50,041 nucleotides of DNA. It comes from Actinomadura sp. 6K520 (GTDB lineage: Bacteria > Actinomycetota > Actinomycetes > Streptosporangiales > Streptosporangiaceae). The notes under the pieces are model-generated. The model made no database searches and had not been told where the DNA came from. It was given only the letters and a program-made list of their open reading frames with translations. The stretch is from positions 1 to 50,041 of the forward strand of contig NZ_SMLC01000042.1 in NCBI RefSeq assembly GCF_004349245.1, read 5' to 3'. Positions 1 to 9,264 of the stretch are shown here, one piece after another. The position numbers and the translations under genes were made by a program. Each line of letters begins with the position of its first letter. Position 1 is the first letter of the stretch.

Positions 1-51
1 GACCACGCCCCGCCCGCCGGTGGCGGAGCCACCGGCGGGCGGGGCGTGGTC
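1..51. terminator. Perfect 24-bp inverted repeat, terminator-like
   Basis: Bases 1-24 and 28-51 are exact reverse complements around a 3-base loop (GGA). It lies 21 bases beyond the stop codon of the leftward gene at 73-810, so it probably ends that transcript, and possibly one entering from the left. No T tract is present, as is common for actinobacterial terminators. Confidence 0.75.
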
Positions 52-72
52 GGGTCGACTGTGCTCCATGGG

Positions 73-810
73 TCAGCTCCTCGGTGCCTGGTCGTCGCGG
101 CGTCCCGCCGGCCCGGCGGCGGCCGCGTGCCCCGCCTCCCCGGCCACGGGGGCCGTACCGGTGGCGGGACCGGTGCCGGTGTGGTCCGTGCCGGACGCCG
201 CGCCGGTGTCGTGGCGCGTTCCGGTGTCGTGGTGGCCCGCGTCGGCCGCGGGCGCCGGGCCGCCGTGCCGCTCACCGGCGGGGACGGACAGCAGTTCCTC
301 GAACAGCTCGCGGTAGTGCTGCATGGCCTGCCGCAGGTCCTCGGTGGACGCCTCCCCGTTCGCCGCCCGCCCGCTGATGGCGTGGGCGCGGCGGTAGTGG
401 TCCATGGTGCGGCCGTGCTCGACCGACAGGTGGGCGACCTTCTCCTCGAAGCCGTGCGTCGGGTAGCCACGCTCGCCCATCACCACGGTGACGAGCCCGT
501 CGGCCTGCTCCACCGCCGCCTCGGGCGTGTCGACGAAGCGTTCCTGGACGCGGACCCACTGCTCGCGGTACTGCTCGCGCCGTGCCGGGTCGAGTTCCTG
601 CAGCCGCAGCTCCTCGTGGCGCTGCTCGCGGGAGCGCAGCTCCCGCTCGGCGGCCGCGCGGCCGCCCGCGCTGCGCACCGCCCGGTCGTATTCGGGGCCG
701 AACCGCCGCTTCAGCCTTTGCGTCTGCGCCCGGGACCGGGCCACGTACACGACCGCGACCAGCGCGGCGACGACGACTACGGCGATGACGACCCATATCG
801 CGGTGGACAT
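73..810 (-). CDS. Membrane-anchored protein of unknown function
   Basis: 245 residues. The ATG at 810 is chosen because GGAGGA stands 7 bases upstream and the protein then opens directly with one hydrophobic helix (residues about 4-24), followed by a basic stretch that suggests a cytoplasmic body. The middle (about 30-175) is charged and predicted helical, rich in Arg, Glu and Gln. The last 65 or so residues are a low-complexity Gly/Ala/Thr/His/Asp tail, likely disordered. I recognise no catalytic motif. Such single-pass proteins with a helical body are common in actinomycetes and are usually annotated as hypothetical or 'secreted' proteins. It lies 91 bases downstream of the membrane protein at 902-2998 on the same strand and may be co-transcribed with it. 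Confidence 0.7.
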   Translation of the reverse strand: MSTAIWVVIAVVVVAALVAVVYVARSRAQTQRLKRRFGPEYDRAVRSAGGRAAAERELRSREQRHEELRLQELDPARREQYREQWVRVQERFVDTPEAAVEQADGLVTVVMGERGYPTHGFEEKVAHLSVEHGRTMDHYRRAHAISGRAANGEASTEDLRQAMQHYRELFEELLSVPAGERHGGPAPAADAGHHDTGTRHDTGAASGTDHTGTGPATGTAPVAGEAGHAAAAGPAGRRDDQAPRS

Positions 811-901
811 TGTTTCCTCCAACAAGCGCCGGATCGAACGCATCGCCGATGCCCGCAGAAAAGCATTCAAAACGGAATGCCATGAATCGGGCACCCGGAG
901 G

Positions 902-2998
902 TCAGCGGCCCGGGGGCACCAGGCAGCTCAGCGGCCCGACGCGCCGGGCGCCGCCGTACCCGGCGGCCCGCAGCAGTTCGAGCGCGCGCTCGTCGCGCCG
1001 CCACGCGCACGCCACGTCCACCCCGGTGCGCTCCAGCGCGGCCCGCACCTCGGCGGCGCGCGGCTTGCCGCCCCGCGGGTCGCGGACGGCGGCGGTCAGC
1101 ACCTTGCGGTCGTCGACGAACCGCCGCGGCGCGGGCAGGCTCCGCAGGTAGTGGCCGTTGGGGTTCACGGCGTGCGTGCCGACGGTCAGCAGCGGCACGG
1201 CCCGCATCACGCGGGACGGCATGAGCACGAGACCGCCCGGTCCCGCGAGCGCGACCACCTCCCGCGCGGTCCCGGCGGCCTTCCCGGAGATCTTCCACGA
1301 CGGGCGCGCCGCCACGGCCGAGCCGTTGGACGCCGACCACACCGGAACCCCGCCCGCGGCCAGCGCCACGGCGAGCGCGGCCGCCGGGCCGGCGGCGGCC
1401 AGGCGGGCGGGGCCCGGCCGCGCGGCGGGAATCCGCACCGTGGCCAGCAGGCCGATCAGCACCGGCGCGGGCACGGCCCACATCGTCCGCCAGAGCACCT
1501 GCCCCGCCCCCGACAGGTCCGCGGCCGTGTGCAGCACACCGGGGAGGACGAGGGCGGTCAGCACCGCTGCGACCCCGGTGGCGATCAGCGCGGGCACGCC
1601 GCGGCGGGCGGTCCAGGGCGACAGCCACAGCGCGCACCCGGCGAGCACGCCCAGCACCCCCTGCAGCAGGACCCACCCGTAGGCGGACGGGGCGTCGTGG
1701 ACCCTGCCGGCCACGCTCGTGTCGTCGTTGAACAGCATGACCGCGAGGCCCGCGGCGATCGGGTAGGCCGCCGCCGCGCACGCGGCGAGGCCGGTCCGGA
1801 CGCGGCCGGCGGCCAGCAGCGGGACGGCGGCGGCCCCGACGACGAGGGGCACGACGAACGCGGCCGACGAGGTCAGCCCGACCGCGGTGATCCCGGCGGC
1901 GGTGAGCAGCGCGAGGTCCCGCCGCGAGCGCCGCTCGGCCCACCGGGTCAGGTAGACGAACAGCAGCGGCACCAGCACCGACACCAGCATCGCCTTGCCC
2001 TGCCACATCCGCGGCAGGTGGAACGAGCCGAGCGAGGCCGAGTTCGTCCCGCTCAGCAGCAGGTAGGCCGCCGCCACGGCGAAGCAGAGCGCGGCGCGGC
2101 GCGGCGCCCACGCCCGGACCAGCCGCCAGAGCGCCCAGACGGCGAGGAAGACGGCCGCGGGCAGCATCAGGTACCACAGGAACGACGCGGCGTGGGCGCC
2201 GAGCACCCGCGCGAGGGCCCCGGCGAGGACCTCGACCGAGGCGACCGGCGGCTCGCCCGCGATCTCGTCGGCCGTGCCGGGGGTGAAGATGACGTCCTTG
2301 AGGGGGATCTCGCCGGTGGCGGCCGTCGCGACCGAGCGCGAGACGAAGTAGGCGTCGTCGCCGTCGGAGTTCACGATGAACAGGGAGGCGACGGCGAACC
2401 CGGCCCCGGTGAGCAGCGCGAGCGGCGTGCCCCTGCGGGCCGGCTCCTCCCCGTGGTCCTCGTACCCGGCGTCCTCGTACCCGGCGTCCTCGTCCCCGGT
2501 GCCCTCGTCCGCGTGCGCGCGGTCCCCGTCCCGGCCGTCGCCGTTTGCCCCGTTCCGGCCGCCGAGACGGGGGAGGAGGTAGGCCGCCGCGGCGGCGACG
2601 CTCACCGTCCCGCAGAGCCATGTGCACCACCACGGGACACCGGACGGGTACAGGCCCGCGCACGTCCCCGCCGCGGCACCCGCCGCCACCGCGACCACGG
2701 CCAGGGAGCGCCTGGGGCGCCGTGCGGCCCGCCGCGCCCTCTCCCGCCAGAGCGGGCCGCCCTCCCACCACGCGCGGCCGGTCGCGTAGAGCGCGGCGAG
2801 CGCCCCGGCGGCGGCGAGCCACGCCAGCAGCAGCGCCCAGGTGGGCGACCGGAGCAGCAGGCCGAGATGGTAGACGACGGTCCAGGCCGCGAAGAGCACG
2901 ACGGCGGCGTCGGAGAGCCCGTCCACCAGGCGTGTCGTGCGGGTTTCGTCCGGCCGGCGGAGCCGCGTTTCAGCGGCACGGTCGAGTAACTGAACCAT
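902..2998 (-). CDS. Large multi-pass membrane protein, DUF6077-like
   Basis: 698 residues. The ATG at 2998 has GGGGAGGA a few bases upstream, which favours it over an earlier in-frame ATG at 3067. There are roughly a dozen hydrophobic segments over residues 30-570 and a soluble C-terminal 130 residues. After an early membrane section comes an acidic spacer with two DAGYE repeats, then a conserved-looking NSDGDDAYFVSRS segment that I associate with the actinobacterial DUF6077 membrane family. The general plan (many helices, acidic loop after a helix, soluble C-terminus) recalls GT-C type glycosyltransferases, but no such activity can be assigned from motifs. Family placement is from memory; function unknown. 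Confidence 0.7.
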   Translation of the reverse strand: MVQLLDRAAETRLRRPDETRTTRLVDGLSDAAVVLFAAWTVVYHLGLLLRSPTWALLLAWLAAAGALAALYATGRAWWEGGPLWRERARRAARRPRRSLAVVAVAAGAAAGTCAGLYPSGVPWWCTWLCGTVSVAAAAAYLLPRLGGRNGANGDGRDGDRAHADEGTGDEDAGYEDAGYEDHGEEPARRGTPLALLTGAGFAVASLFIVNSDGDDAYFVSRSVATAATGEIPLKDVIFTPGTADEIAGEPPVASVEVLAGALARVLGAHAASFLWYLMLPAAVFLAVWALWRLVRAWAPRRAALCFAVAAAYLLLSGTNSASLGSFHLPRMWQGKAMLVSVLVPLLFVYLTRWAERRSRRDLALLTAAGITAVGLTSSAAFVVPLVVGAAAVPLLAAGRVRTGLAACAAAAYPIAAGLAVMLFNDDTSVAGRVHDAPSAYGWVLLQGVLGVLAGCALWLSPWTARRGVPALIATGVAAVLTALVLPGVLHTAADLSGAGQVLWRTMWAVPAPVLIGLLATVRIPAARPGPARLAAAGPAAALAVALAAGGVPVWSASNGSAVAARPSWKISGKAAGTAREVVALAGPGGLVLMPSRVMRAVPLLTVGTHAVNPNGHYLRSLPAPRRFVDDRKVLTAAVRDPRGGKPRAAEVRAALERTGVDVACAWRRDERALELLRAAGYGGARRVGPLSCLVPPGR
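2458..2499. repeat. 15-bp in-frame tandem repeat in membrane protein gene
   Basis: CCTCGTACCCGGCGT occurs at 2458-2472 and again at 2473-2487, followed by a decayed third unit to about 2499. The period of 15 keeps the frame of the gene at 902-2998 and encodes repeated acidic pentapeptides (DAGYE) in a hydrophilic loop. It could vary in copy number between strains. Confidence 0.75.
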
Positions 2999-3227
2999 CC
3001 GGGTCCTCCCCCGTACGCCCGTGACGATCTTGCTGTGTTGGACGCCGTGTTCAGACCCGAGGTTCACACGCCGCCGCGCTCCCGATATCCCCTGGTGCCG
3101 TCACGGGCGAGCGCCACTCCCGTTATCAGTACGGATTTACTGCGGTATGCCTGATATGCATGTTCTGATTGAGGCGCCATCGGTTTACCCGCGCTCGGCG
3201 GGCCCATGCGAACGGAAGTGATGCCCG

Positions 3228-3737
3228 GTGCGCCACGCGTTCGGCTTCGTCCTCGGCGTACTGCTGACGCCGGCCCTGGTGTACGGCGCGGCCTGGGGAT
3301 ACGTCCAGGCCGGCCAGTCCTTCAGCGGCACCGGACAGGAGATCACCGACCGCACCCGCATCTACGGGGCGTTCGCCCTGCTCGCCGCCGTGGGCCTCGT
3401 GATGGGCGTGATCATCGTCGCGCGCTGGGCGTCGCCGCTGGTCTCGCTCATCCCGGCGCTGGCCCTGCTCGGCCTCTCCGCCTACTTCCTGGTCGACCCG
3501 GAGCGCGCCCTCACCCTGCCGGAGGAGGCGCCGCCGGCCGGTGACATGGACTTCGGGCTCCGCATGCTGCTCGGCTCCGGCGTGTTCGCGATGATGGGGT
3601 TCGCGCTGCTGATGCCGACGTGGGCACCGCGCCGCTGGAGCTCCCGCCGTGACGGGGAGCCGGCCGACGCCGACTTCTACTCCGCCATGGAACGCCGGCC
3701 GTCACCGGGACCCGGGCCGTCCAGGCACGGGCGCTGA
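3228..3737 (+). CDS. Four-helix integral membrane protein, unknown function
   Basis: 169 residues from a GTG at 3228; a GGAAG-like sequence lies about 11 bases upstream. Four hydrophobic stretches are visible (about residues 3-27, 45-65, 68-88 and 110-130), then a hydrophilic basic tail rich in Pro and Arg. No enzymatic motif is seen. It is transcribed divergently from the membrane protein at 902-2998, with about 230 bases between them, and converges on aceA with a strong hairpin between. Typical of unnamed actinomycete membrane proteins. Confidence 0.65.
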   Translation: MRHAFGFVLGVLLTPALVYGAAWGYVQAGQSFSGTGQEITDRTRIYGAFALLAAVGLVMGVIIVARWASPLVSLIPALALLGLSAYFLVDPERALTLPEEAPPAGDMDFGLRMLLGSGVFAMMGFALLMPTWAPRRWSSRRDGEPADADFYSAMERRPSPGPGPSRHGR

Positions 3738-3790
3738 GGCGGTCCGGTCTCCGGTACGCGCGCCGGCCCCGGGTGCCCCGGGACGCCAGA

Positions 3791-3822
3791 AGGCCCCCGC
3801 GGGTGTAGGAACGCGGGGGCCT
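3791..3822. terminator. Bidirectional terminator between membrane protein gene and aceA
   Basis: AGGCCCCCGCG at 3791-3801 pairs exactly with 3812-3822 around a 10-base loop. It sits between two converging genes (stops at 3737 and 3878), the expected place for a two-way terminator. Confidence 0.85.
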
Positions 3823-3877
3823 CCGGGGTCCGGGGGAGATCAGACCGGAAGGTGGGGCCGGTGGGTGAGCCGGCGGC

Positions 3878-5161
3878 TCAGTGGAACTGGCCCTCTTCCG
3901 TCGAGCCCTTCAGGGCGGTGGTGGACGAGTCCGGGTTGATCGCGGTGCTCACCATGTCGAAGTAGCCGGTACCGGCCTCGCGCTGGTGCTTGACCGCGGT
4001 GAAGCCCTTCTCGGCCGCGGCGAACTCGCGCTCCTGCAGGTCGACGTAGGCGGTCATGCCCTCGCGGGCGTAGCCGTGCGCCAGGTCGAACATGCCGTAG
4101 TTGAGCGCGTGGAAGCCGGCCAGGGTGATGAACTGGAACTTGAAGCCCATGTGGCCGAGCTCCCGCTGGAACTTGGCGATGGTCGCGTCGTCCAGGTGCG
4201 CCTTCCAGTTGAAGGACGGCGAGCAGTTGTAGGCCAGCATCTGGTCCGGGTACTCGGCCTTGACGGCCTCGGCGAACTTGCGGGCCTGCTCCAGGTCCGG
4301 GGTGCCGGTCTCCATCCAGATGAGGTCGGAGTACGGCGCGTACGCCTTGGCGCGGGCGATGCAGGGCTCCATGCCGTTGCGGACCCGGTAGAAGCCCTCG
4401 GCGGTGCGCTCGCCGGTGATGAACTCGCGGTCGCGCTCGTCCACGTCCGTCGTGATCAGTGTCGCGGCCTCGGCGTCGGTCCGCGCGATGATCAGGGACG
4501 GCACGTTGGAGATGTCCGCGGCGAGGCGGGCGGTGCTGAGGGTCTTGATGTGCTGCGAGGTCGGGATCAGCACCTTGCCGCCGAGGTGGCCGCACTTCTT
4601 CTCGGAGGCCAGCTGGTCCTCCCAGTGCACGCCCGCGGCGCCCGCGGCGATCATGCCCTTCATCAGCTCGAAGGCGTTCAGCACGCCGCCGAAGCCGGCC
4701 TCCGCGTCGGCGACGATCGGGGCGAGGAAGTGGGTGTCGCCCTCGCCCTCGGCCCACTGGACCTGGTCGGCGCGCAGGAGCGCGTTGTTGATGCGGCGCA
4801 CGACGGCCGGGACCGAGTTCGCCGGGTAGATGCTCTGGTCGGGGTAGGTCTGGCCCGCGAGGTTGGCGTCCGCCGCGACCTGCCAGCCCGACAGGTAGAT
4901 GGCCTTGAGGCCCGCCTTCACCTGCTGGACCGCCTGCAGCCCGGTCAGCGCGCCGAGGGAGTGGACGTAGTCCTCCTCCTGCAGCAGCTTCCAGAGCCGC
5001 TCGGCGCCGAGGCGCGCGAGGGTGTGCTCCTCCTGGACCGAACCGCGGATCCGCACGACGTCCTCCGCCGTGTAGGTCCGCTCGATCCCCTGCCAGCGGG
5101 GATCGGTCTCCCACTGACGCTGCAGCTCTTCGGCTGCGCCCTTGAGGCGACTGTCGCTCAT
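3878..5161 (-). CDS. aceA: Isocitrate lyase
   Basis: 427 residues, normal for bacterial isocitrate lyase. It splits isocitrate to glyoxylate and succinate in the glyoxylate bypass, needed for growth on acetate and fatty acids. The catalytic loop K-K-C-G-H-L-G-G is present with the nucleophilic Cys at residue 190, and the flanking sequences ([27 protein letters not shown]) are typical of the family. The ATG at 5161 is chosen over an upstream in-frame ATG at 5200 because family members begin near this point and an AAGGG-like site lies upstream. It is divergent from a RamB-like regulator, the usual acetate-metabolism regulator in actinobacteria, which probably controls it. A strong hairpin lies downstream. 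Confidence 0.97.
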   Translation of the reverse strand: MSDSRLKGAAEELQRQWETDPRWQGIERTYTAEDVVRIRGSVQEEHTLARLGAERLWKLLQEEDYVHSLGALTGLQAVQQVKAGLKAIYLSGWQVAADANLAGQTYPDQSIYPANSVPAVVRRINNALLRADQVQWAEGEGDTHFLAPIVADAEAGFGGVLNAFELMKGMIAAGAAGVHWEDQLASEKKCGHLGGKVLIPTSQHIKTLSTARLAADISNVPSLIIARTDAEAATLITTDVDERDREFITGERTAEGFYRVRNGMEPCIARAKAYAPYSDLIWMETGTPDLEQARKFAEAVKAEYPDQMLAYNCSPSFNWKAHLDDATIAKFQRELGHMGFKFQFITLAGFHALNYGMFDLAHGYAREGMTAYVDLQEREFAAAEKGFTAVKHQREAGTGYFDMVSTAINPDSSTTALKGSTEEGQFH

Positions 5162-5231
5162 CGTCTCAGCCCTTCCGTGTCGTCCCCTGGGTGCTTGCAT
5201 CGACTATGCCCCGATCGCAACCCCTTAATGA

Positions 5232-5272
5232 ACTCGCGAGTAACAGAAGAACTGCGATATTTCCGCTACCAT
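5232..5272 (+). promoter_or_regulatory. aceA / ramB-like shared promoter region
   Basis: The 117 bases between aceA and the regulator are AT-richer than their surroundings. They hold a 10-bp perfect palindrome ACTCGCGAGT (5232-5241) and a -10-like TACCAT (5267-5272) that ends 6 bases before the GTG at 5279, so the regulator mRNA is probably leaderless. The palindrome is a candidate operator; I do not see the classic corynebacterial RamB site. Confidence 0.4.
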
Positions 5273-5278
5273 GAACCC

Positions 5279-6748
5279 GTGACGACCTTGCGGCCAGAAG
5301 AACCCCTCAACTTGACGAGTGACGTAGACCTCGTGACGTTCGGGCAGCGGCTCCGGCATCTGCGGCGCACCCGCGGCCTGACGCTCGCGGAACTCGGCGA
5401 GCGCGTCGGGCGCGCCCCGTCCCAGCTGTCGCTGCTGGAGAACGGGCGCCGCGAGCCCAAGCTGTCGCTGCTGCAGTCGCTCGCCACCGCGCTGGAGTGC
5501 CCGGTGGAGGAGCTGCTGCGGCGCCAGCCTCCCAGCCGCCGCGCGCAGCTGGAGATCGAGCTGGAGGAGGCGCAGCGCGACCCGCTCTACCGGACGCTCG
5601 GGCTGTCCCACCTCAAGGCGGGCAAGCGGATGCCGAACGAGGTGATCGAGCACATCCTGGCGCTGTACGGGGAGCTGAAGCGCAGCCGGACCAAGCCGAC
5701 CGCGAGCCCCGAGGAGGCGCGCAAGGCCAACGCCGAGCTGCGCCGCCAGATGCACGAGCGCGGCAACCACTTCGCCGACATCGAGACCGTCGCGTCCCAG
5801 ACCCTCGACGCGGTCGGCTACCGGCGCGGCGCGGTGTCGCAGGGACTGCTGATGACGCTGGTCGGCCACTTCGGCTTCGGCCTCCGGTACGTCAAGGACC
5901 TGCCGCGCTCCGTGCGGTCGGTCACCGACCTGCGCAACCGGCGGATCTACCTGGAGCGCGAGCAGCTCGGCATGCACACGCCGCGGACGATCCTGCTGCA
6001 GACCCTCGGGCACATCGCGCTGGACCACGACCAGCCGCGCGACTTCGCCGACTTCCTGCGCCAGCGCGTCGAGGCGAACTACTTCGGCGCCGCGATCCTG
6101 ATGCCCGAGCGCAGCGTCGTCCCGTTCCTGCAGGAGGCGAAGGCGGCGCGGGAGCTGTCCGTGGAGGACCTGGCGGACGTCTTCTCCGTCTCCTACGAGA
6201 TGGCCGCGCACCGCTTCACCAACGTCGCGACCCACCATCTCGACCTGCAGCTCCACTTCACCAAGAACGACGAGAACGGCACGATCTACAAGGCGTACGC
6301 CAACGACGGCCTGGCGTTCCCCCAGGACGAGGACGGCGCGATCGAGGGCCAGCGGATGTGCCGCGAGTGGGCCGGGCGCCACGTGTTCGGTGCCGAGGAC
6401 CGCTTCTCGGTCTACTACCAGTACACCGACACCCCGCGCGGCACGTACTGGTGCCTGTCGCACATCGACCCCAGCCACGAGCGCGACTTCGCGATCACGC
6501 TGGGCGTCCGGTTCGAGGACTCCCGCTGGTTCCGCGGGCGGGAGACGACCCGGCGGCGCAGGTCGTCCTGCCCGGACGGCGACTGCTGCCAGCGTCCCCC
6601 GAAGACGCTGTCGGACCGCTGGGAGGGGATGGCCTGGCCGTCGGCCCGCGCGCACTCGCATGTGCTGTCGGTCCTGCCGCCCGGGGCCTTCCCCGGGGTG
6701 GACGAGGCGGACGTCTACGCCTTCCTGGACCGGCACGCCGCCGAATGA
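5279..6748 (+). CDS. RamB-like transcriptional regulator (XRE HTH + ImmA/IrrE-type domain)
   Basis: 489 residues from GTG 5279. Residues about 21-75 form a Cro/CI-type helix-turn-helix. The centre (about 190-290) resembles the ImmA/IrrE metallopeptidase-like domain, but the expected HExxH is degenerate: T-L-G-H-I-A-L-D-H replaces it. The C-terminal part (about 315-480) matches the short-chain fatty-acid regulator domain, with clustered Cys (CPDGDCC). This is the architecture of RamB, which controls isocitrate lyase and acetate genes in Corynebacterium and Mycobacterium. An upstream in-frame ATG at 5228 would add 17 residues, but TACCAT 6 bases before the GTG favours a leaderless start. Divergence from aceA supports the role. 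Confidence 0.9.
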   Translation: MTTLRPEEPLNLTSDVDLVTFGQRLRHLRRTRGLTLAELGERVGRAPSQLSLLENGRREPKLSLLQSLATALECPVEELLRRQPPSRRAQLEIELEEAQRDPLYRTLGLSHLKAGKRMPNEVIEHILALYGELKRSRTKPTASPEEARKANAELRRQMHERGNHFADIETVASQTLDAVGYRRGAVSQGLLMTLVGHFGFGLRYVKDLPRSVRSVTDLRNRRIYLEREQLGMHTPRTILLQTLGHIALDHDQPRDFADFLRQRVEANYFGAAILMPERSVVPFLQEAKAARELSVEDLADVFSVSYEMAAHRFTNVATHHLDLQLHFTKNDENGTIYKAYANDGLAFPQDEDGAIEGQRMCREWAGRHVFGAEDRFSVYYQYTDTPRGTYWCLSHIDPSHERDFAITLGVRFEDSRWFRGRETTRRRRSSCPDGDCCQRPPKTLSDRWEGMAWPSARAHSHVLSVLPPGAFPGVDEADVYAFLDRHAAE

Positions 6749-6889
6749 CGACCGTGTTGTCCCCGCGTTAACTCTTCGGGCCGGTCTGCTCTCTCCCGTC
6801 CCGGCGGTGAATGATCTGGGAGGATCTGGCGTTCCTGATAGGTGAGGGGGACGCCCGGTCCCGGGACGGTCCGCACGGAGGGAGAGCGC

Positions 6890-7873
6890 GTGCTGCCTGA
6901 GGTCGCGTCGTGGTTGCGCCGCCGCACGAGCACGGCGGAGGACTGGCCGCCGCGCCTGCTCCTCGGCGCCAAGGGCGACACCAGGATCAGCGTCGTGCTG
7001 CCCGCGCGCGACGAGGAGGCGACGGTCGGCGCCATCGTGGCGGCGATCCGGACCGAGCTGGCCGAGCGGATCCCGCTGGTGGACGAGATCGTCGTGGTCG
7101 ACTCCCGGTCCCGCGACCGGACCGCCGCCGTGGCCGCCGCGGCGGGCGCCGAGGTCGTCGCCCAGGACGCCGTCCTGCCGGAGGAAGGCCGGATGTCCGG
7201 CAAGGGCGAGGCGCTGTGGAAGTCCCTGGCCGCGACGTCCGGTGATCTGGTCGTCTTCGTGGACGCCGACCTGCGGGAGTTCACCCCGTCCTACGTGACC
7301 GGGCTGCTCGGGCCGCTGCTGGCCGACCCGTCCGTCGGCTACGTCAAGGGCTGCTACGACCGCCCGTTCGTCGAGGGGGACCGGCGCGTCGAGGGCGGCG
7401 GGGGCCGGGTGACCGAGCTCGTCGCGCGGCCCCTGATCAACCTGCACTGGCCGCTGCTCGCCGGCGTCATGCAGCCGCTCGGCGGCGAGTACGCGGGGCG
7501 CCGCGCGCTGCTGGAGCGGCTGCCGTTCGTCACCGGCTACGGCGTGGAGCTCGGCCTGCTCCTGGACGTCTACCACGACTCCGGCCTCGACGCGATCGCG
7601 CAGGTCGACCTGGGGCGCCGGGTGCACGCGCACCAGTCGACCGAGGCGCTCGGCGAGATGTCGGGGCAGATCATGCTGACCGCCTGGTCGCGGCTGGAGC
7701 GGCACGGCCGGATGATGCCCCTGGAGGCGCCGGCGACCGCGCTGACCCGCATCCGCCGCGGCACGGACGGGTACGACCCCCGCACCGTCGACGTCGCGGT
7801 GGGGGAGCGGCCCCCGATGGCGGAGGTGCCCGGGTACGCCGCCGCACGGTCGTTCTCCCCGGGCCGCGGCTGA
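6890..7873 (+). CDS. gpgS: Glucosyl-3-phosphoglycerate synthase
   Basis: 327 residues from GTG 6890, with GGAGGGAG about 6 bases upstream. It transfers glucose from an NDP-glucose to 3-phosphoglycerate, the first step toward glucosylglycerate and, in mycobacteria, methylglucose lipopolysaccharide. It is a GT-A fold enzyme of family GT81: ISVVLPARDEEAT near the N-terminus, the metal-binding D-A-D at 125-127, then GGGRVTELVARPL and PLGGEYAGRR, all collinear with mycobacterial GpgS (324 residues). An in-frame upstream start at 6842 lacks a ribosome site. No phosphatase partner (gpgP) is adjacent; it stands alone between the regulator and the acyl-CoA dehydrogenase. Confidence 0.93.
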   Translation: MLPEVASWLRRRTSTAEDWPPRLLLGAKGDTRISVVLPARDEEATVGAIVAAIRTELAERIPLVDEIVVVDSRSRDRTAAVAAAAGAEVVAQDAVLPEEGRMSGKGEALWKSLAATSGDLVVFVDADLREFTPSYVTGLLGPLLADPSVGYVKGCYDRPFVEGDRRVEGGGGRVTELVARPLINLHWPLLAGVMQPLGGEYAGRRALLERLPFVTGYGVELGLLLDVYHDSGLDAIAQVDLGRRVHAHQSTEALGEMSGQIMLTAWSRLERHGRMMPLEAPATALTRIRRGTDGYDPRTVDVAVGERPPMAEVPGYAAARSFSPGRG

Positions 7874-7895
7874 AAATCCTGTGACTCGGCCCACC

Positions 7896-7939
7896 GTGTT
7901 ACCTCTGGTAACGGCAGATGGTGCTACCGTTGGTAACAC
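7896..7939 (+). promoter_or_regulatory. Two tandem palindromic operators upstream of acyl-CoA dehydrogenase
   Basis: GTGTTACCTCTGGTAACGG (7896-7914) and GTGCTACCGTTGGTAACAC (7921-7939) are two copies of a GTGTTACC-N3-GGTAACAC dyad, starts 25 bases apart. They end 27 bases before the ATG at 7967. This is a classic TetR-family operator layout. A related imperfect copy precedes the TetR gene at 15496. Confidence 0.7.
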
Positions 7940-7966
7940 GGATATTGGAGAGAGGGTCTATTAATC

Positions 7967-9196
7967 ATGACGAGCGCGGAGCCGACGCCGTTCTCGCTGG
8001 AGCCCAGTGAGGACGTGCGCGAGGTCAGGGACTGGGTGCACGAGTTCGCCCGGGACGTCATCCGTCCCGCGGCCGAGGAGTGGGACGAACGCGAGGAGAC
8101 GCCCTGGCCGCTGATCCAGGAGGCGTCCAAGGTCGGCCTCTACTCGCTCGACTTCTTCGCCACGCAGTGGCTGGAGCCGACCGGGCTCGGCATCCCGGTG
8201 GCGTTCGAGGAGATCTTCTGGGGCGACGCCGGCATCGGGCTGTCCATCGTGGGGACCGGGCTCGCCGCCGCGTCCGTCGCCGCCGTGGGCACCCAGGAGC
8301 AGGTCGCCGAGTGGGTGCCGCAGATGTTCGGCACCCCCGACGACGTCAAGCTCGGCGCGTTCTGCTCCTCCGAGCCCGACGCGGGCAGCGACGTCGGCGC
8401 CATCCGCGCGCGCGCCGTCTACGACGAGGCCAAGGACGAGTGGGTCCTGAACGGCACCAAGACCTGGGCCACCAACGGCGGCATCGCCGACGTCCACATC
8501 ATCGTGGCGTCCGTGCACCCCGAACTCGGCAGCCGCGGCCAGGGCAGCTTCATCGTCCCGCCGAACACGCCGGGCTTGCGGCAGGGCCAGAAGTTCAAGA
8601 AGCACGGCATCCGCGCCTCGCACACCGCCGAGGTGATCCTCGAGGACGTGCGCATCCCGAGCCGCCTCATCATCGGGGGCAAGGACCGGTTCGACGAGCG
8701 CGTCGCGCGGGCCCGCGAGGGCAAGAGCTCCAAGGGCCAGGCCGCGCTGAAGACGTTCGAGACCACCCGCCCGTCGGTCGGCGCGATGGCCATCGGCGTC
8801 GGCCGCGCCGCCTACGACTACGCCCTGCAGTACGCCCGCGAGCGCGAGCAGTTCGGCCGCAAGATCGGCGACTTCCAGGCCATCGCGTTCAAGCTCGCCG
8901 ACATGAAGTGCCGGCTGGACGCCGCCCGCCTCATGGTGTGGCGGGCCGCCTGGATGGCCCGCACCGGCAAGGACTTCGAGAACGCCGAGGGCTCGATGGC
9001 CAAGCTCATGGCGAGCGAGATGGCGGTCAACGTCACCGAGGAGGCCATCCAGATCCTCGGCGGCAACGGCTACACCCGCGAGTACCCGGTGGAGCGCATG
9101 CACCGCGACGCGAAGATCTTCACGATCTTCGAGGGCACCAGCGAGATCCAGCGCCTCGTCATCGGCCGCACCGTCACCGGCCTCTCCGTCCGGTAG
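7967..9196 (+). CDS. Acyl-CoA dehydrogenase
   Basis: 409 residues. It oxidises an acyl-CoA to the trans-2-enoyl-CoA with FAD as cofactor, the first step of beta-oxidation, passing electrons to electron-transfer flavoprotein. The helical N-domain spans about 10-125. The beta domain follows with SEPDAGSD and KTWATNGG, and then the C-terminal helices with [14 protein letters not shown] and [14 protein letters not shown]. The catalytic base is Glu389 in FEGTSEIQR. The ATG at 7967 follows GGAGAGAGG. Two palindromic operators lie upstream, implying repression that is probably lifted by an acyl-CoA. Chain-length preference cannot be read from the sequence. A strong hairpin follows. Confidence 0.95.
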   Translation: MTSAEPTPFSLEPSEDVREVRDWVHEFARDVIRPAAEEWDEREETPWPLIQEASKVGLYSLDFFATQWLEPTGLGIPVAFEEIFWGDAGIGLSIVGTGLAAASVAAVGTQEQVAEWVPQMFGTPDDVKLGAFCSSEPDAGSDVGAIRARAVYDEAKDEWVLNGTKTWATNGGIADVHIIVASVHPELGSRGQGSFIVPPNTPGLRQGQKFKKHGIRASHTAEVILEDVRIPSRLIIGGKDRFDERVARAREGKSSKGQAALKTFETTRPSVGAMAIGVGRAAYDYALQYAREREQFGRKIGDFQAIAFKLADMKCRLDAARLMVWRAAWMARTGKDFENAEGSMAKLMASEMAVNVTEEAIQILGGNGYTREYPVERMHRDAKIFTIFEGTSEIQRLVIGRTVTGLSVR

Positions 9197-9214
9197 CCCC
9201 TGACCCGCGCAGCG

Positions 9215-9254
9215 CCCGGTGTGCCCGCGAAACCGCGCCCGCGGGCACACCGGG
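9215..9254. terminator. Bidirectional terminator between acyl-CoA dehydrogenase and gntK
   Basis: CCCGGTGTGCCCGC (9215-9228) pairs exactly with 9241-9254 around a 12-base loop, between converging genes. Confidence 0.85.
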
Positions 9255-9264
9255 TCCGGGCGGC

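Noticed and set aside
488..2989. A very long plus-strand frame opposite the first two leftward genes
   Set aside because: It runs antisense across two separate genes with good ribosome sites, and its translation is low-complexity Arg/Gly/Pro.
3881..5278. Extending the RamB-like regulator upstream to 3881 in the same open frame
   Set aside because: That stretch is antisense to isocitrate lyase, which has an intact active site.
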